Assembly: GCA_947095535.1 (NCBI GenBank)
Contig: OX352773.1
Coordinates: forward strand, 169,706,438 to 169,770,437
DNA: 64,000 nt
Origin: Poecilobothrus nobilitatus
Lineage: Eukaryota; Arthropoda; Insecta; Diptera; Dolichopodidae
Reading direction: 5' to 3'
Positions within the stretch are counted from its first letter, which is position 1; each line of letters starts with the position of its first letter. Position numbers and translations under genes: made by a program. A model generated the notes under the pieces. It ran no database searches and had not been told where the DNA came from. It was given only the letters and a program-made list of their open reading frames with translations. This document shows, in pieces, positions 47,882 through 61,090 of this stretch.

Positions 47882-50192
47882 TATACCCTACACTTAAAGT
47901 ATAGGGTATATTAACTTTGGTATGGTGTTTGTAACCACCAAAAGGAAGCGAGTTAGGTATAGACATGTATATATATTCTGAATCAGGATCACCGCCGGAG
48001 TCGATTTAGCGATGTCCGTCCGTCCGTCCGTCCGTCCGTACGCACGATAACTCAAAAAATAATGATGCTATCTTGATGAAATTTATATAGTAGGTTACTA
48101 ATTACGAAAGAAAGGCTAAGTTCGAATCTGGACAAAATCCGTCCATGGGTTCGGATTCTGGAAGCTTCCGAATGATTCCGGGCTTTTGGAGATAATCTCC
48201 GCAAACGAGATTATCTCCAAAAGCAACAAAGATAGAACCTTCAAATTTTGTACAATGATGTTTCTTCCCGTTCGATTTATGTCTCTGAAATTTAAGAGGA
48301 TTTGGTCCATGGGTTTGGGTTTTGGAAGCTTCCGAACGAGCACCAGAGCAAATGAGATTATTTCCAAAACCAACAAAGATAGAACCTTTAAATTTTGTAC
48401 AATGATGTTCCTTCCCGTTCGATTTATGTCTCTGAAATTTAAGAGGATTTGGTCCATGGGTTTGGGTTTTGGAAGCTTCCGAACGAGCCCCAGAGCAAAT
48501 GAGATTATCTCCAAAACCAATAAAGATATAACCTTTACTTTTGGCAGGGTGGTGGTCTTTCATGTTTTATTTAAGTCTCTGAAATGTGAGAAGATTTGGT
48601 CCATGGGTTGGGGTTTTGGAAACTTCCGAACGAGCCCCAGAGCAAATGAGATTATTTCCAAAACCAATAAAGATAGAACCTTTAAATTTTTTATAATGAT
48701 GTTTCTTCCAGTTTGATTTATGTCTCTAAAATTTAAGAGGATGTGGTCCATGGGTTTGGATTTTGGAAGCTTCCGAACGAGCCCCAGAGCAAATGAGATT
48801 ATCTCCAAAAACAACAAATATATAACCTTTAAATTTTTTATAATGATGTTTCTTCCAGTTTGATTTATGTCTCTAAAATTTAAGAGGATGTGGTCCATGG
48901 GTTTGGATTTTGGAAGCTTCCGAACGAGCCCCAGAGCAAATGAGATTATCTCCAAAAACAACAAATATATAACCTTTAAATTTGGCCGAATGGTGTTTTT
49001 TCATGTTTGATTTAAGTCTCTGAAATTTGAGAGGATTTGGCCATGGGTTTAAATTTGAAAGAATTTGAACCGTGGATTCGAATTTTGGAAGCTTCCGAAC
49101 GAGCCGCAGAGCAAATGAGATTATATCCAATACGAACAAAGGTAGAACCTTTGAATTTGGTACAATGGTGTTCTTTCGTGTTTGATTTATGTCTCTGAAA
49201 TTTAAGAGCATTTGGTCCATGGGTTTGGGTTTTGGAAGCTTCCGAACGAGCACCAGAGCAAATGAGATTATCTCCAAAACCAATAAAGATAGAACCTTTA
49301 AATTTTTTATAATGATGTTTCTTCCAGTTTGATTTATGTCTCTAAAATTCTGAACGAGCCCCAGAGCAAATGAGATTATCTCCAAAACCAATAAAGATAT
49401 AACCTTTACTTTTGTCATAATGGTGTTCTTTCATGTATGATTTAGGCCTCTGAAATTTGAGAGGATTTGGCCCTTGGGTTCGGATTTTGAAAGCTTCCGA
49501 ACGAGCCTCAGAGCAAATGATATTATCTCCAAATGCAACAAAGATATAACCTTTAAATTAGGCAGAATGGTGTTCCTTCATGTTTGATTTATGTTTCTGA
49601 AATTTGTGAGGATTTGGTCCATGGGTTCATATCTTGGAAGCTTCCGGACGAGCCCCAGAGCAAACGAGTATATCCACAACCAACAAAGATAGAACTTTTA
49701 TTTTTAGTACAAAGGTGTTCTGTTATGTTTCCTTTTCTGTAAAATTGGAAACTGACATTTGAAAGAATTTGAACCATGGGTTCGTATTTTGGAAACTTCC
49801 GGACGAGCACAAGAGCAACGAGCATATCTCCAAAACCAACAAAAGTAAAACCTTTAAATTTAATAGAATGGTGTTCTGGCAAGTTTTCTTTATGTTCCTG
49901 AGATGGATTCGATGAATTGGATTGGCAATTCGGGTAGCTGACACAAACATCCCAAGAACTACCAATCTTCGAAAATAATTAAGATAGAAACTTAAAATTT
50001 TATACAAGGGTGTCAAGCATATCCCAAGCGGATGCCTCTTTTACGTTCTTGAAATTCGAGTGGAATAAGACAGAAAAGGGAAGAAGTTCAAGCAGCTGCC
50101 AAAAACACTTATGGATTTTTAATTTAATTCGAATTATTCAGGTGTAGGGTATTAATAAGTCGGTTGCATCGACTTACTGTTACATTTACTTG
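47882..50192 (+). mobile_element. Family 1 Helentron-like element, long subfamily (copy E)
   Basis: Both ends are present. The 5' module is nearly identical to copy B, with six GTCC units instead of nine. The 147-bp array is marked by GGTCCATGGG at 48306, 48453, 48600, 48747 and 48894, all exactly 147 bp apart. An irregular unit follows near 49040-49080, then marks at 49216 and 49618. One unit near 49350 has a deletion joining TCTCTAAAATTC to TGAACGAGCC. The end is GGTGTAGGGTATTAATAAGT, hairpin, TTTACTTG. Open frames of up to 181 codons on both strands are products of the array. Confidence 0.87.
48016..48039 (+). repeat. (GTCC)6 microsatellite in copy E
   Basis: Six GTCC units followed by GTAC. 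Confidence 0.85.
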
Positions 50193-53100
50193 TTTTCCAG
50201 TTTTTTTAATTATAAATTTTTCAACTTAAAAATTTGTTTTTCAAAGATGTTCAGTTTTAAGTAATGCACTGTATGTGTATAATGTAAGAACAAAATTTTT
50301 GATTTTAAATTTTTGATTCTTTGATTTGTCACATGAGATCTAACAAAAAAAAAAAAAAAACCAAAAGTTAACTAAAGATTATCTAATAACACTTTAGGCA
50401 AATTGTGTAACTGCAGAAGGATCAAAGTGATTTTAATATGAAAACTTTAAATTTATTTACATAATTTATTTTTAAAGAGAGATCAACACTATATAGATTA
50501 AAATTTTTTATATTTTCAAAAATTATTTCTTATCCTACATCTCTACATAAAAAAATATTTATTTAAAAAGCAACCAATCACCAGTTTATTAGAACTTAAA
50601 ATTTGGTAACTAAAGGTAGTCGTGTCACGGTATGTGCACCTGTTGTAGTTCTTAGGTTTCGAACTTAGATTCATAGAAGAAAAAAAAACTTCTTTTGTAT
50701 ACTTCTCTTTAAACCTATCTTAATTTAATAAAAATTCTTCCATCTTGCAATAGATTTAATTTGTATCCTTTTTGTTTAATCCAATATTAAACCTACGATA
50801 TTTATTTGTGAAAAAAAATTGTGCTTACAAGTACATTACTATTAAAAGCTTTAAAAATATATACGTTATATAAAAGTTTAGTTAACTTTATTTATTTGAA
50901 ATTTTTAATTTACTTATCAACAAGATTACAAGGTCTCTTGCAAAGTCTTTTTATTAAAATAAGAAACGTAAGCAAAATAACTTTTTATCATTTTATATGC
51001 AAAAATTCAAAACGAAAAAAAAAAAAAAAAAGGAAAGAAAACATTGACTGCACTTAATTTACACACTAATAACAATTTTCACTAAAGCATCATTATTTTG
51101 TTACAAATAGTCAGCAAAGAAAAAATAAAATTTTTACCTCTAAAATTATCTTTTCTTTACTATTAATATTTTTTGTTTTTTTCTTTTTTTTCTCTTGTTC
51201 AATCCTTTTAAATCCTTACAAATTCTATTTTCCACTTCTTATTCTTAACTTAATTCTTTTCAAATTTCACTTTTTTCTAGAAAATTTTTGTAATAATTTT
51301 TAATTTTTTTTTTTCCCTCCTTTTAATTTTTGAATTTCTTTTTTTTTTGCTTTTTGTTTTATCTGACATTCTCTTAATGAAAATTAGGTTAAGGACTTAA
51401 ATGTAATGCAAGGATTATAGAAACAAAGAATTACTCTTTTAATTTAGTTTTTGTGACAAATTTTCATCCTTGATGAATCATTTTTATATTCTAGTCTAGT
51501 ACTTAAGAGGAAAAATAAAAACTCTCTCGGTAGATACTAATGAAGTTGATGGGTTATGATGGATTATAACTGATAATAATAAAATGAATGTAAAGTATTT
51601 TTGTGTTTATTTTTTTTTAATATTATATTTAATATACTAATGATTTTCTTTTATAATAAAACAATTTTCTTATAAAAATTTAAAGAAAAATTTAAATATT
51701 TTACATTTTCCTGTTTTGAGATTTTATTTTATCTCAATATTTAAACTTTACCACGAGGTAACAATTAACACTATGTTTTAAGTAAAGGTATTAACGAGAA
51801 CAATGCCAATCTGTTTTATGTAAATAGTTAGTAGCTGTTTTTAATCAAACCCAATCCTAAACAAAACTATTTACAAGGCTCACTTTTAAATCACACACAA
51901 CAATCTAGAAAATTTTAACACAAAGTTTTATTATAGTTTAGATATAGTTCATTTACATATCTTATCAAAGTTGACGCCCTTTCAATTGAAAGATCTCGAG
52001 TTCAACCTCAGGTCAGATTATATTGAATAGCAGTATTTTATATCGTAATAGTTTAGATAATAGATGACGCATATAAATATAATATTTATGTCTTGATCTT
52101 GTACAATATCTATAGACGAGTACATAACTGATGGTACAATAGTTATAGACGAGTACATAACTTATTTACATAACAATGCCAAGTAGTATAAAGCAAAATA
52201 ACTAGCATATAACATAATATGATTTAGTGATACAAGATAATAATGATACAAGAAAGTATATATATGTAAGTATATAATATGAAAAATAAGTGACTTAATG
52301 GATGCCGTAAGCTAGTTATAAGATTGAAAGGGTCACTAAAAATATATGTATATATATACCACCTTAAACCAATTTATAATATTTTGTTTAATTTAAAAAA
52401 TTATATTTTATTTACTTATATTAATATTAGAAATTACGTAAGATAATACAATATCACCCCATATTGACTCCTATTTACATTTTGCATTTGATGACAAGAG
52501 TATTTATTAAGAAAACCTTCTTTTTCAGAAAAGTCTCCCTTGCCAAAAAATATAATGCAGATATTTTTTTTTTTTTGTAATTTTTTTATTCTTTATTTAG
52601 ATCTTATAATAACTTACAAAAAAAAATTTTAAAGTATCGGTTTACATCTTTGTTTTTATAATTAATTTTAAGATGACATGTTTTCTTATTTTATTAATTT
52701 TAGGTTTTATATTTTAATATTTGCATTAAATTTTTTAATGTTCCATGGTATTTTAGTTCCTTATATTAATTATGTTTTTGGTAAAAAAATTCGTTTAAAA
52801 ATCTAAATTTATTTATTTTAGGTTTTAAGATAAAAACTTAACCTATATTAACCTATCTCTAATCTAACTTAGCCTATGTTATCTTTCTTATCCTAATTAA
52901 TTAGTAATAATATTTTAATATACTAGCTATATATAGATGTTTTCTAACCACCAATAATTTCTACTAATGCTTTTCTCCCTTTCTGGCATGTATATATGTT
53001 TATCAAATTTCAATATCGAATAATCTAGGTTCCACGGATTGTCAATATCCACGAAATGTCAATGATCTTGCAGGTAGTCCCACTTATTATAATGAAATAA

Positions 53101-53333
53101 TAGGAGGACTGAATTATGTTTTGATGCTATATCTTATATACTCATCATTGTGGTAATATAGTGCAAATATAATTAAATAAATACATAATTAATATAATTC
53201 TACCTTTAAAGTAGTGTTAAACATTAACAACGCAGTTGGATAATACATATCACCACATATTTTTTGATCGCCTAGATGTATGCAATTTTGTTTCTTATAA
53301 AAAATAAATAGATCAGATATCAATATTAAGTGG
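50193..53333. other. AT-rich stretch, no gene seen
   Basis: About 3.1 kb with no coding signal. It holds a 33-bp tandem duplication (GTACAATA...GACGAGTACATAAC, starting at 52101 and 52134). A weak tRNA-like patch lies at about 51965-52020 (CCTTTCAATTGAAAG then GAGTTCAACCTC), too poor to call. Confidence 0.4.
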
Positions 53334-53470
53334 GGCTTCGGTAGCCTAGTGGATAGGCGTGTGGCGTATTAACCGAAGGAGTGTGGGTTCGATCCCTGTA
53401 CAGGTCGTAAGTGTTTTTTCTTTACATACCCCCTTTAGGACCTAATATAATATAAATATATAGTATATAA
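53334..53470 (+). mobile_element. tRNA-derived SINE, subfamily 2
   Basis: The head has an A-box-like TAGCCTAGTGG (53342-53352) and a perfect B box GGTTCGATCCC (53386-53396). It shares GGAGTGTGGGTTCGA and the GTCGTAAGTG segment with subfamily 1 but differs in the anticodon-arm region. After the head comes TTTACATACCCCCTTTAGGA, comparable to the TTCCCCTTACGACAT body of subfamily 1, then an AT-rich tail. A decayed tRNA gene is possible, but the shared body favours a SINE. Confidence 0.65.
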
Positions 53471-55147
53471 TATAAACAAAATACATAATATTAGTATATA
53501 ATTTAATAATAGTATAAAAACCTATAATGGCTTTAGTAGCCGATGGTTCAATAATATTGCATTACATTTATATATGTAATATTAATATAAATAAATAAAT
53601 AAATCAATATTAAGTTTTAAATTTCTACCGGCATAGACGTGTTTTGAAGTTAAATATAATTTATATTAAATATATTCGATTTAATTTAATCGAAATCTTA
53701 AAGACATACAAAATTGAAATTCATTTTTATTTTGTACTTGTAAAAGAAAAGGAAAAAAAAACGAAAAATCAAAATAAGAAAAGGTATTAAACGCTCTCTA
53801 AAAATAATTCTTTACAAGAAAGAAAAAAAAAAAACAAAAATCCTAGCAGTAGATATAACCGTTAAAACACGATAGGAAAAGTTGGACATCAGAGTAGGTG
53901 ATATACTCGTAAATATAGAAACAAAAAGTATCATATAAATATTCAAGTATCAGATTTGAATAGAAAGTTTCAGATTGTAATAAAAAGAAATATTTATGAA
54001 TAAAATTATGAATAACATTGACAAAAGTTATACGTTCTCATCAAGTTATAAGTTCTTCCGTTTTTACTCTACTAAAACAATTTGTTAAGAAGAGCCTTCA
54101 AATAAAAATATGTATATAGGTCACATATTCTTCAATAATAAAGATTACAATTTTACAAGGAATTACCGTTATTATTTGTATTTCCTTTTAATATTTTAAA
54201 GGAAATGTGAACTTTGATATCATTTAATTTTGGAAATTATTTCCAAAAATGAAATTTAAGTTTTAATTATATTTTCAACCGTACATCTGTTCTGTTCTTA
54301 TATTTTAAAATTTGTTCGAACTATATTATAAAAATATTCAAATTAATTTTAATTTTGCAATTATAAAATATTATAGTTTTTTTTTTTTTTTTTTTTTTAA
54401 TGTGTAATTAAGTATTAAAAAATTGAAAAACCATTCATTAACAATAACTTTATTAAAAATAATTTAAAATTAAACTTGTAATTATCCTTATATAATATGC
54501 GTATAATAAATTCCATTCATTTTAATACCATATTATTAAAATTTATTAAACATTATTATAAAATATAAATAAATAAAAATCAGAGCATTATGGTAAAAAT
54601 AAATAAAAATAGAGCATACCATTTATGATTATAAAATATATATATATGTATGTAAAAAAAGTCAATTGGTCAACTTTCGCTTTTTTATAATTATTATAAT
54701 TATTTTTTAATATTGGTGTAAAATTTTTGTTTTTAATTTTATTTAAATAAAACAGTTTTTAAATATTCATTGTTTATTTTCAGAAGGAAAAATCTTTTAA
54801 ATCCAATTTATAATATTAATATTTATTTACACATACAATATATTATAGGGTAATCTGATCCTTAAACAGCTTGACATATATCTATTTAATAAAACTCATA
54901 AAATATTTGAATGGTTTAAAAAAAGGTTTACTGTTTAAAAACTAAGAATTATTTTTTAAAAAGTTAACATTTCCGAAATACAACGCAAAATTTTGATAGT
55001 TAATTTTTGATATTGAAACGATTTGACAGTTAGTTAAATGTTTGTATAATTCTTGTTATAAGTTTCAGGAACTAAAACCTTACTAACTAACTTTAATTAA
55101 TTTAAATTTCTTCACAAAATTTTTACTCTTGTGAAAGAAGATAGAAA
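53471..55147. other. AT-rich stretch, no gene seen
   Basis: A and T runs, including about 19 consecutive T near 54379. No coding or repeat signal recognised. Confidence 0.4.
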
Positions 55148-55362
55148 CAAGGCGATATGTAAAACCAAAGGTTATTAAAAGCCCACATTTTCGAAAAAAA
55201 ATGTCTGCAAGTTAGTCTAGTTATAGATATTTAAAAATAACTAACAGCTTTTAAAAAGGGGAAATACATAAATATTTTCTGAGGAAACATATGTTAATTC
55301 TGAAATGGCCTTTCTCATCTGCCCAAAATTCCAATGTTTTAACTAAAAGCATTCTGGAGATG
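55148..55362 (-). mobile_element. Family 2 element, 3' fragment
   Basis: CAAGGCGATATGTAAAACCA, AAGGTTATTAAAAGCCCACA, TTTTCGAAAA mark the 3' end. TTTTCTGAGGAAACATATGT and AGCATTCTGGAGATGTGAT follow and match the central blocks. It stops at the edge of the inverted-repeat element at 55371. Confidence 0.55.
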
Positions 55363-55370
55363 TGATCAGC

Positions 55371-56278
55371 CATATTCTTGAAGACTTATCATACGAAGAG
55401 TATCACTGACGCGATAATTTTTTATTCTGCAAGACTCTAAAGTGGTGTTTTCAATTTGACGGGATATTAAATGTCAAAAGTATCGTGTGTGGTGTTTCTG
55501 GAAGACTTTTCCTACGAAACGATAGCCATTTTCTATCACGGCAAAATTCTTGTACGATAAATATTTAATTTTTAAGAAACTCTTAGGAATATAAGTATTT
55601 TTTTTTTAGTTTTTAGTTAAGTTTAAGTTTAAATAAAAATATAAATATGGATAGAATGGAAAGGAAGTATGTATAATTAAAAATAAATTAGTATTTAAGT
55701 AAATGTTGTTTTTGTTTAGTATATTTTACAAATTAAAAAATTTTGTTTTGTTTTATATATTGAACTAACATCGGAGTACATACCATAGTTATAAGTTGCA
55801 AGAAGTTCCCGTATCTTGCGAACTAGAAGTCGGACTGACATGATTAAAAAAAGGTACTACCTTATTTTCTTCTAGAATTCAAATATAGAAAAAAAAATAA
55901 AACTGTTTGACTTTAAGCCCGCCCAAAAAAATAGCCCCCAAAAACTAGGGTGCCACTTTTTGTTACTTTTCTCATTTTTTTTTATTTCTAATTTCTATTA
56001 CAGAATCGCGTACTGGGTTTTTTTAATCACTTCGGTCCGACTTCTGGTTCGCAAGATACGACGGCTTCTTGCAACTTATGAATATGTACTTTTATTTACT
56101 ATTTAAAAATCAAACCTCTTTTTTAAATAATTTTAGCTGAACGTTTAAATATGGCAAAATTTTCATTTGACAGTAAATTACTACCAACATAACAAAAAGT
56201 CTTCGAGAATTACAAATTTATATAGACGTGATGTGATATATATTTTCATCGCGTAAGTGATGAGTCTTCAAGAATATG
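55371..56278. mobile_element. Inverted-repeat DNA element (host of a nested MITE)
   Basis: The left tip CATATTCTTGAAGACT is inverse to AGTCTTCAAGAATATG at the right tip, with 20 of 21 positions pairing over the full tip. The pairing continues inward with GTATCACTGACGCGATAA against TCATCGCGTAAGTGATGA after a 15-base offset. The GAAGACTT motif recurs inside both flanks. No transposase frame is present. Target duplication is not clear. The flanks are family 2 fragments pointing away from the element on each side. Confidence 0.65.
55791..56079. mobile_element. Nested MITE with about 55-bp terminal inverted repeats
   Basis: The left arm ATAAGTTGCAAGAAGTTCCC, GTATCTTGCGAACTAGAAGT, CGGACTGACATGATTAAAA pairs with the right arm ATAAGTTGCAAGAAGCCGTC, GTATCTTGCGAACCAGAAGT, CGGACCGAAGTGATTAAAA (right arm read in reverse). 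Only a few mismatches occur across more than 50 bp. The inner 170 bp has no frame. TA at both tips could be a TA target duplication of the Tc1/mariner type, which is inference. Confidence 0.8.
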
Positions 56279-56284
56279 GGTGGA

Positions 56285-56975
56285 TGGAAAAAATGTGCGT
56301 ATTAGTTTCACTCTGTCCGCCCGTTCATTTGTCTGTTTACAAAACTTCTACATCATTAAAGATAGAGAAATAAAATTTTAGCAATGGGTAGGTCTCATAA
56401 AAAAACCTTTTCATGTAGCCCCATCTGTTACGGAGCTACAGTCCCTCAAATTTTAAAAATGTCCAATTTTTAAATGTGTATATCTCAGATTCTATTTAAT
56501 ATTTTTTCAATTTAAGAATAGCATTCGATACATTTAGTATTAAATTTATCGTTAAACCAAATGTTGCATGATTTTTTTTTTTTTTTATAACTCCGGCATG
56601 CTTTTAAATAGGGTTTTGAAATTTTGAGCGAAAAAATAACTTGAGGAAAGAATTAGTAGTTTCCTGAGAAAACGTTTTGTAACACCCCCTATTTAAGACC
56701 TATTAGGGCTCAAAATTTGAAAATTTACTATTTACAGACACCTGTACAATTTTTTGCAAAATATTGAAGCTTCAACTTTATAATTTTACATGAAAACAGC
56801 AATTTTTCTTAATTATGTAGAAAATAATTCCCTTAAAAGTATTTCTTTATTTTTCACATTTTTTCTTATTATATGAAATTTTTAAATTTAGAGTTACAAT
56901 TCTAAACAGTTTGCATTGTCTTTTGAAAATATTCGCCTTTAAAACCCAGGCTCATTACGTCGAAATACCCACTAA
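56285..56975 (+). mobile_element. Family 2 Helentron-like element, diverged
   Basis: Forward copy with AAAATGTGCGTATTAGTTTC, ACTCTGTCCGCCCGTTCATT, CATTAAAGATAGAGAAATAA, CAATGGGTAGGTCTCATAAA, CCCATCTGTTACGGAGCTAC, TTTAAGACCTATTAGGGCTC, and at the end TTTTGAAAATATTCGCCTTT then AAAACCCAGG. The first bases of the 5' tip are replaced by the inverted-repeat element upstream. Confidence 0.68.
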
Positions 56976-58221
56976 ACTGATTTTGTAACTAAATTCTCAA
57001 TTTTCCCAACTATAAAATCACTCTTATAATTACTTTCCTCACATACATATTTGAACTACAAAACATGTAAAACGATAAGTGGTGCCGCCTCCAAACCACC
57101 GCTAAAAAAATTATTGAAACTCTGATTTTTTTTACAAACTCTAAAACCTTTGCCAATTATTTTTTTACATACATATTTCAACACCAAACCACTACCCCGG
57201 TTGTTTCTAAAGTTTATTATCGCTTTATGACACAAATTATTTTATAAAAATATGGCTTTATAACCCTTTTAAATGAGTCATAAAACCATATTAATGAAAT
57301 ATGACAAAAGCTTTGTAAACAGACAGAGACGGCTGAACCGACGGATATAGCAAAAATTAAAAAACAAATATATGTTAAATTTTTATTGAAAAATATGTTA
57401 AAATTCACGTATTTTATGGCGAAATTTATTATGCTTTTTGTATTTGAATGTCCTTTTTTTATATATTTTTGTTTGATAGCAAAAGATGTGAAAAAGGATA
57501 TTGAAATAAGTCAAAGTTGATAAATTTACCCTATATTTGTAATAACTTTTTTTTTATGTTATATAAAAATAATTATACCACACAGTCAACCACTTGATCG
57601 AACTGAACGATTTTAACTGAAAATTTTATTGAAATATCCACATTTTCAATCAGAAATAATAATACCTATACCACCAATCCAAGTTATCTGCATATACAAA
57701 CATTATATCTTTCAATTACAGTATTATGTAGGTAAAATAAATTTAAAAATTTATTTTCATTTTGTACAAATATATACATATATTATGTAAGATATATGTA
57801 TATGTTTTTTGTATACTGTTGGCTTCTGTGTTTATAGCAGTTCAGTTTCGGATAATATTTTACCACAATTTTAAATGTTTTTTTTTTCACATTTGGTTTT
57901 AAATATTACTATTGACCAATTATTTTTTTATAAAATTCGGAAATTTTTATTTAATAAAAACATATTTTGTATTATTTTACATTTAATTATAAAATTAAGA
58001 TATCAGTGGGATATGAAAATTAAAAACTAAAAGGACTCTTTTACATATATTATATTTTTAAATATACAAAACATTTGATATTCATATTTCTTTTGTATAA
58101 TTGACTTTTAAAAACAAAAAAATCATTTTTAATAAAAAATTTATCAGGAGAACGAAGTATATAGGAATAAATTAATATAGATCTAAAAGCTGAATTTACT
58201 GACCGAATTTTTTCTTTGTTT
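56976..58221. other. AT-rich stretch, no gene seen
   Basis: A faint GTCC-type patch on the minus strand (AAACAGACAGAGACGGCTGA near 57318) might be a further Helentron relic. No coding signal. Confidence 0.35.
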
Positions 58222-58300
58222 GACCGAATTACACGAAGCGGTTAAATCGCCAGCATTTTAATCGAGAAATCTTGGATTCAAACCCCGATTTAGTCCCATA
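58222..58300 (+). repeat. tRNA-like fragment, probably an old SINE head
   Basis: CACGAAGCGGTTAAATCGCC resembles an A-box arm and GGATTCAAACC (58273-58283) a B box, flanked by CTT...CCCGATT. The spacing suits a tRNA but the stems are poor. Its order of blocks is similar to 24667-24740. Confidence 0.4.
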
Positions 58301-60884
58301 TCCAATATTAACAATTTATGTGTGTATGGTGGTACCAAAATAAAATGTATATATGTGTTTTATAATTTTGTGCAGCAACTACAGCCGAGTATAATCAACG
58401 ACTTGATAAAAATAATGGTTAAAAAAAACTAAAGCATATTCTAATATAAATAATAAACGATTTAGTGAGTGTCTTTTAAAATTAAAGGAAAGAAACGGGG
58501 AAAATCATAATCATAAATACAACGTAAATCAAAAACTTTAAAAATAAAAATATTATAAACATTTCAAATCAGTCAGTCCATGTTGGCCCACCCCGTATAT
58601 ACAAATAAATTTCCAGACACCATAAATTAACACTGATTACAGTAATCACAAGAGCTTTACAATTATTTCTACTGAATTATATTATGTTATTAGCTACTGT
58701 AAGAATTCTTTTATACTAAATGTCTTTATCTTAAATCTGAGTATGAAATTCTGATTGAACAACAACTTAACGACATGAACAAAATGAAGACGAATTTAAT
58801 ACTAAACAAAATATTCTCAATAAAAAAACACAGAAGATTAATCGTAGGTCTTACAATTTAACGTAGAAATATTCTTTTGGTTTTTATTTAAAAAAAAATT
58901 AACCCCTGACCATTAATTTGTTGATGATAAGAGAAACCGTCAAATCGATAAAGTTAACAATTTAGGAAAAATACTAAAATGCAACTGAATGTGAATTAAA
59001 CGAAACTTTCAATGAAACCTCCAAAAGAGAAAGAATCAAAAAAAAGGTCTATGAAAACATTTAATCAATTTGTTATTTTTTTATTATTATTTAAATAGAT
59101 TAAGTTAAGTTTTAATAGATTTAATTACAAATTAGGACAAAATATATTACAATGGTATTCCAAATTTTTTTTGTAAGGTACAATACCTGCTGCATAAAAA
59201 AAAATTCTTAATTTCCAGTAAAAATAAATAAATCTTAACAAACAAAAGAGAGAATAAGATTACATATCAGATTATTTAAGCTTGATAATTTTATATCCTG
59301 TATCTTTTTTAACAAATATAAATAGTAATTTTTTTTTTGTTTATTTATATCAGGAAAATGTTATTTCCTTGTTCCTTCCAACAGACAATAAAGTGACAAA
59401 AAAATAATAAAAAAATTCCAAATGTATAACTTCCTGAAAATGTACATAAGTCAATACCCACAAACATAGTTGACCTTATACTACACATTTCTAAAATCTG
59501 ATATGATCATTTCAATTCAAATAAATCTTTTGGAAAAATTTAAACAGTATAGAAAAATTGTTTAATGTTTTATTTTTTTTTTTGTTTTTTTTTGTTTTTT
59601 ATATCCTTAAGGAGTGTTTTTTTTAGATTCCTTGTAAGTATTTGTTTTTATTTTCTCAAGATTTTTTTTTTTTTTTTGCTTCCTTCAATTTATGATACGA
59701 CGGATAAAAAACATTACCATGAAAACAGTAAGCTTGTGCAAAAAGTGCAAAAACATTGAAATAGAATACATATATACATGTATACATGTATACATGTATA
59801 TAAAAACACTATTGAATACTAGCTTCTTCAGTTTTCTTAAAAGTATAGAAATCATGACCATAATACATGAAATCCATCAACACTTATATAAATGATATAA
59901 GGAGATGAATATGTCAGTTGATTGATTTGTTGTCTACAATCTTAAATCTTAATGTTGATCTTGTGATTATAATATGTTTGCTGAAAATGAAAAAAAAAAA
60001 AAAAACAACTGTTGACAAATATTTTGATTAGTTTTTTTCTTTTTTTTACTTTTTGTTTTAAGTCAAGAATTCAACTTACAGCTGAACTGATTTATAAGAT
60101 TAATGAACTTTTGAAGAGAAAATACAAAATGAAATTATGTGAATATAATATTGATTGCATAGATACTATATAACGGAGTAAGGTAATATATTTTTTACGA
60201 AAAATTGGGCAGTAAATAGAAAACACAATAATTAACCCTTTGAAAAGAAACACTTTGAACCCTTGAAAAGAAAAACTGTCTATACTTTAGTTTAGATTCC
60301 ACCTTACTGTTTTTTTTTTTCAAAATTTACACAAACGTACTTGGACATGATTATTGTGGGTTTCTGATTACATCATTAAAAGGGTCAAATAGTCAAAATT
60401 TAATTTTATGCTTCGTATTTTTTTTCTAATTTTCTGGAACTAAGAGGCCTCTTGTTAAAATTTTATACTTATCTGAAAGGTCTCAACATTTTCTTTCTGA
60501 AAGTATACATTTTTTTTCAAATACTTTAGTTACATTCATGCAATTTGTTGGAAAATGTAAAATAGTTTAGTTAAAAAGTGGAAAGCCAAAAACACTAGAG
60601 TTAATTGTTATTTTCATTTTCAATTAGAGAAAATAAGTTTAACGGTCTATTTTTATGTCTAACAAAATTTTTTTTTCTTAATTATTTCTTTCCAAAATAG
60701 ATTAGCACTAGCACTCTTCTATTTAAAGTATTTTTAAAATTATAAAGAACAAGGAAAAGTGCAAAATTGAATCTGTCAACTCCAAGATACCAAGCAAGAA
60801 CATATATAATGCTGTTTCCATAAAATTGAATAATCTTTTAAAATTTTTAAGATAATTAAGGTATACCGATATATATGTATATAC
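58301..60884. other. AT-rich stretch, no gene seen
   Basis: About 2.6 kb of AT-rich sequence. It holds a TACATGTA-type short tandem repeat at about 59773-59800 and long T runs near 59570-59600 and 59660-59680. No coding signal. Confidence 0.4.
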
Positions 60885-60898
60885 ATTTCGGAGATGCA
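60885..60898 (+). repeat. SINE target-site duplication, left copy
   Basis: ATTTCGGAGATGCA here and ATTTCGGAGGTGCA at 61091-61104 flank the SINE, differing at one position of 14. This marks the insertion limits. Confidence 0.85.
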
Positions 60899-61090
60899 GG
60901 GGCCTCGGTGGCCTAGTGGGTAAGAGCGTATAAAATACGCTGTAAACACCGAGGGAGTGTGGGTTAGAATCCCCCACACGTCGTAAGAGTTATTTCCCCT
61001 TACGACATGTACAGGCACGCCTGAACAGGAAAGGCTGTATAATTTCCTGTCCACATTTATGTGGCAGAGAAATGCATTAAAAAAAAAAAA
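60899..61090 (+). mobile_element. tRNA-derived SINE, subfamily 1, full-length
   Basis: Reference copy, about 190 bp. The A-box region TGGCCTAGTGGG is at 60909-60920. The B box GGTTAGAATCC (60962-60972) has one change from the consensus. The head holds a 7-bp hairpin AGCGTAT-AAA-ATACGCT (60925-60941) enclosed by an 8-bp pairing CCTCGGTG (60903-60910) with CACCGAGG (60947-60954), which departs from a cloverleaf. The body carries a CGTAAG...CTTACGACATGT segment, CCTGAACAGGAAAGGCTG and CACATTTATGTGGCAGAGAA. A poly-A tail of about 13 bases and a 14-bp target duplication show LINE-type insertion. Confidence 0.9.

Noticed and set aside
51963..52020. Third old tRNA-like fragment
   Set aside because: Only a B-box-like GAGTTCAACCTC and a short anticodon-like arm are present; too weak to call.
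53334..53409. Functional tRNA gene
   Set aside because: A and B boxes are present but the acceptor ends do not pair, and the following body matches the SINE family.
57310..57345. Further Helentron-like relic with a degraded GTCC-type tract
   Set aside because: One short purine-rich patch without any of the neighbouring blocks; could be chance.
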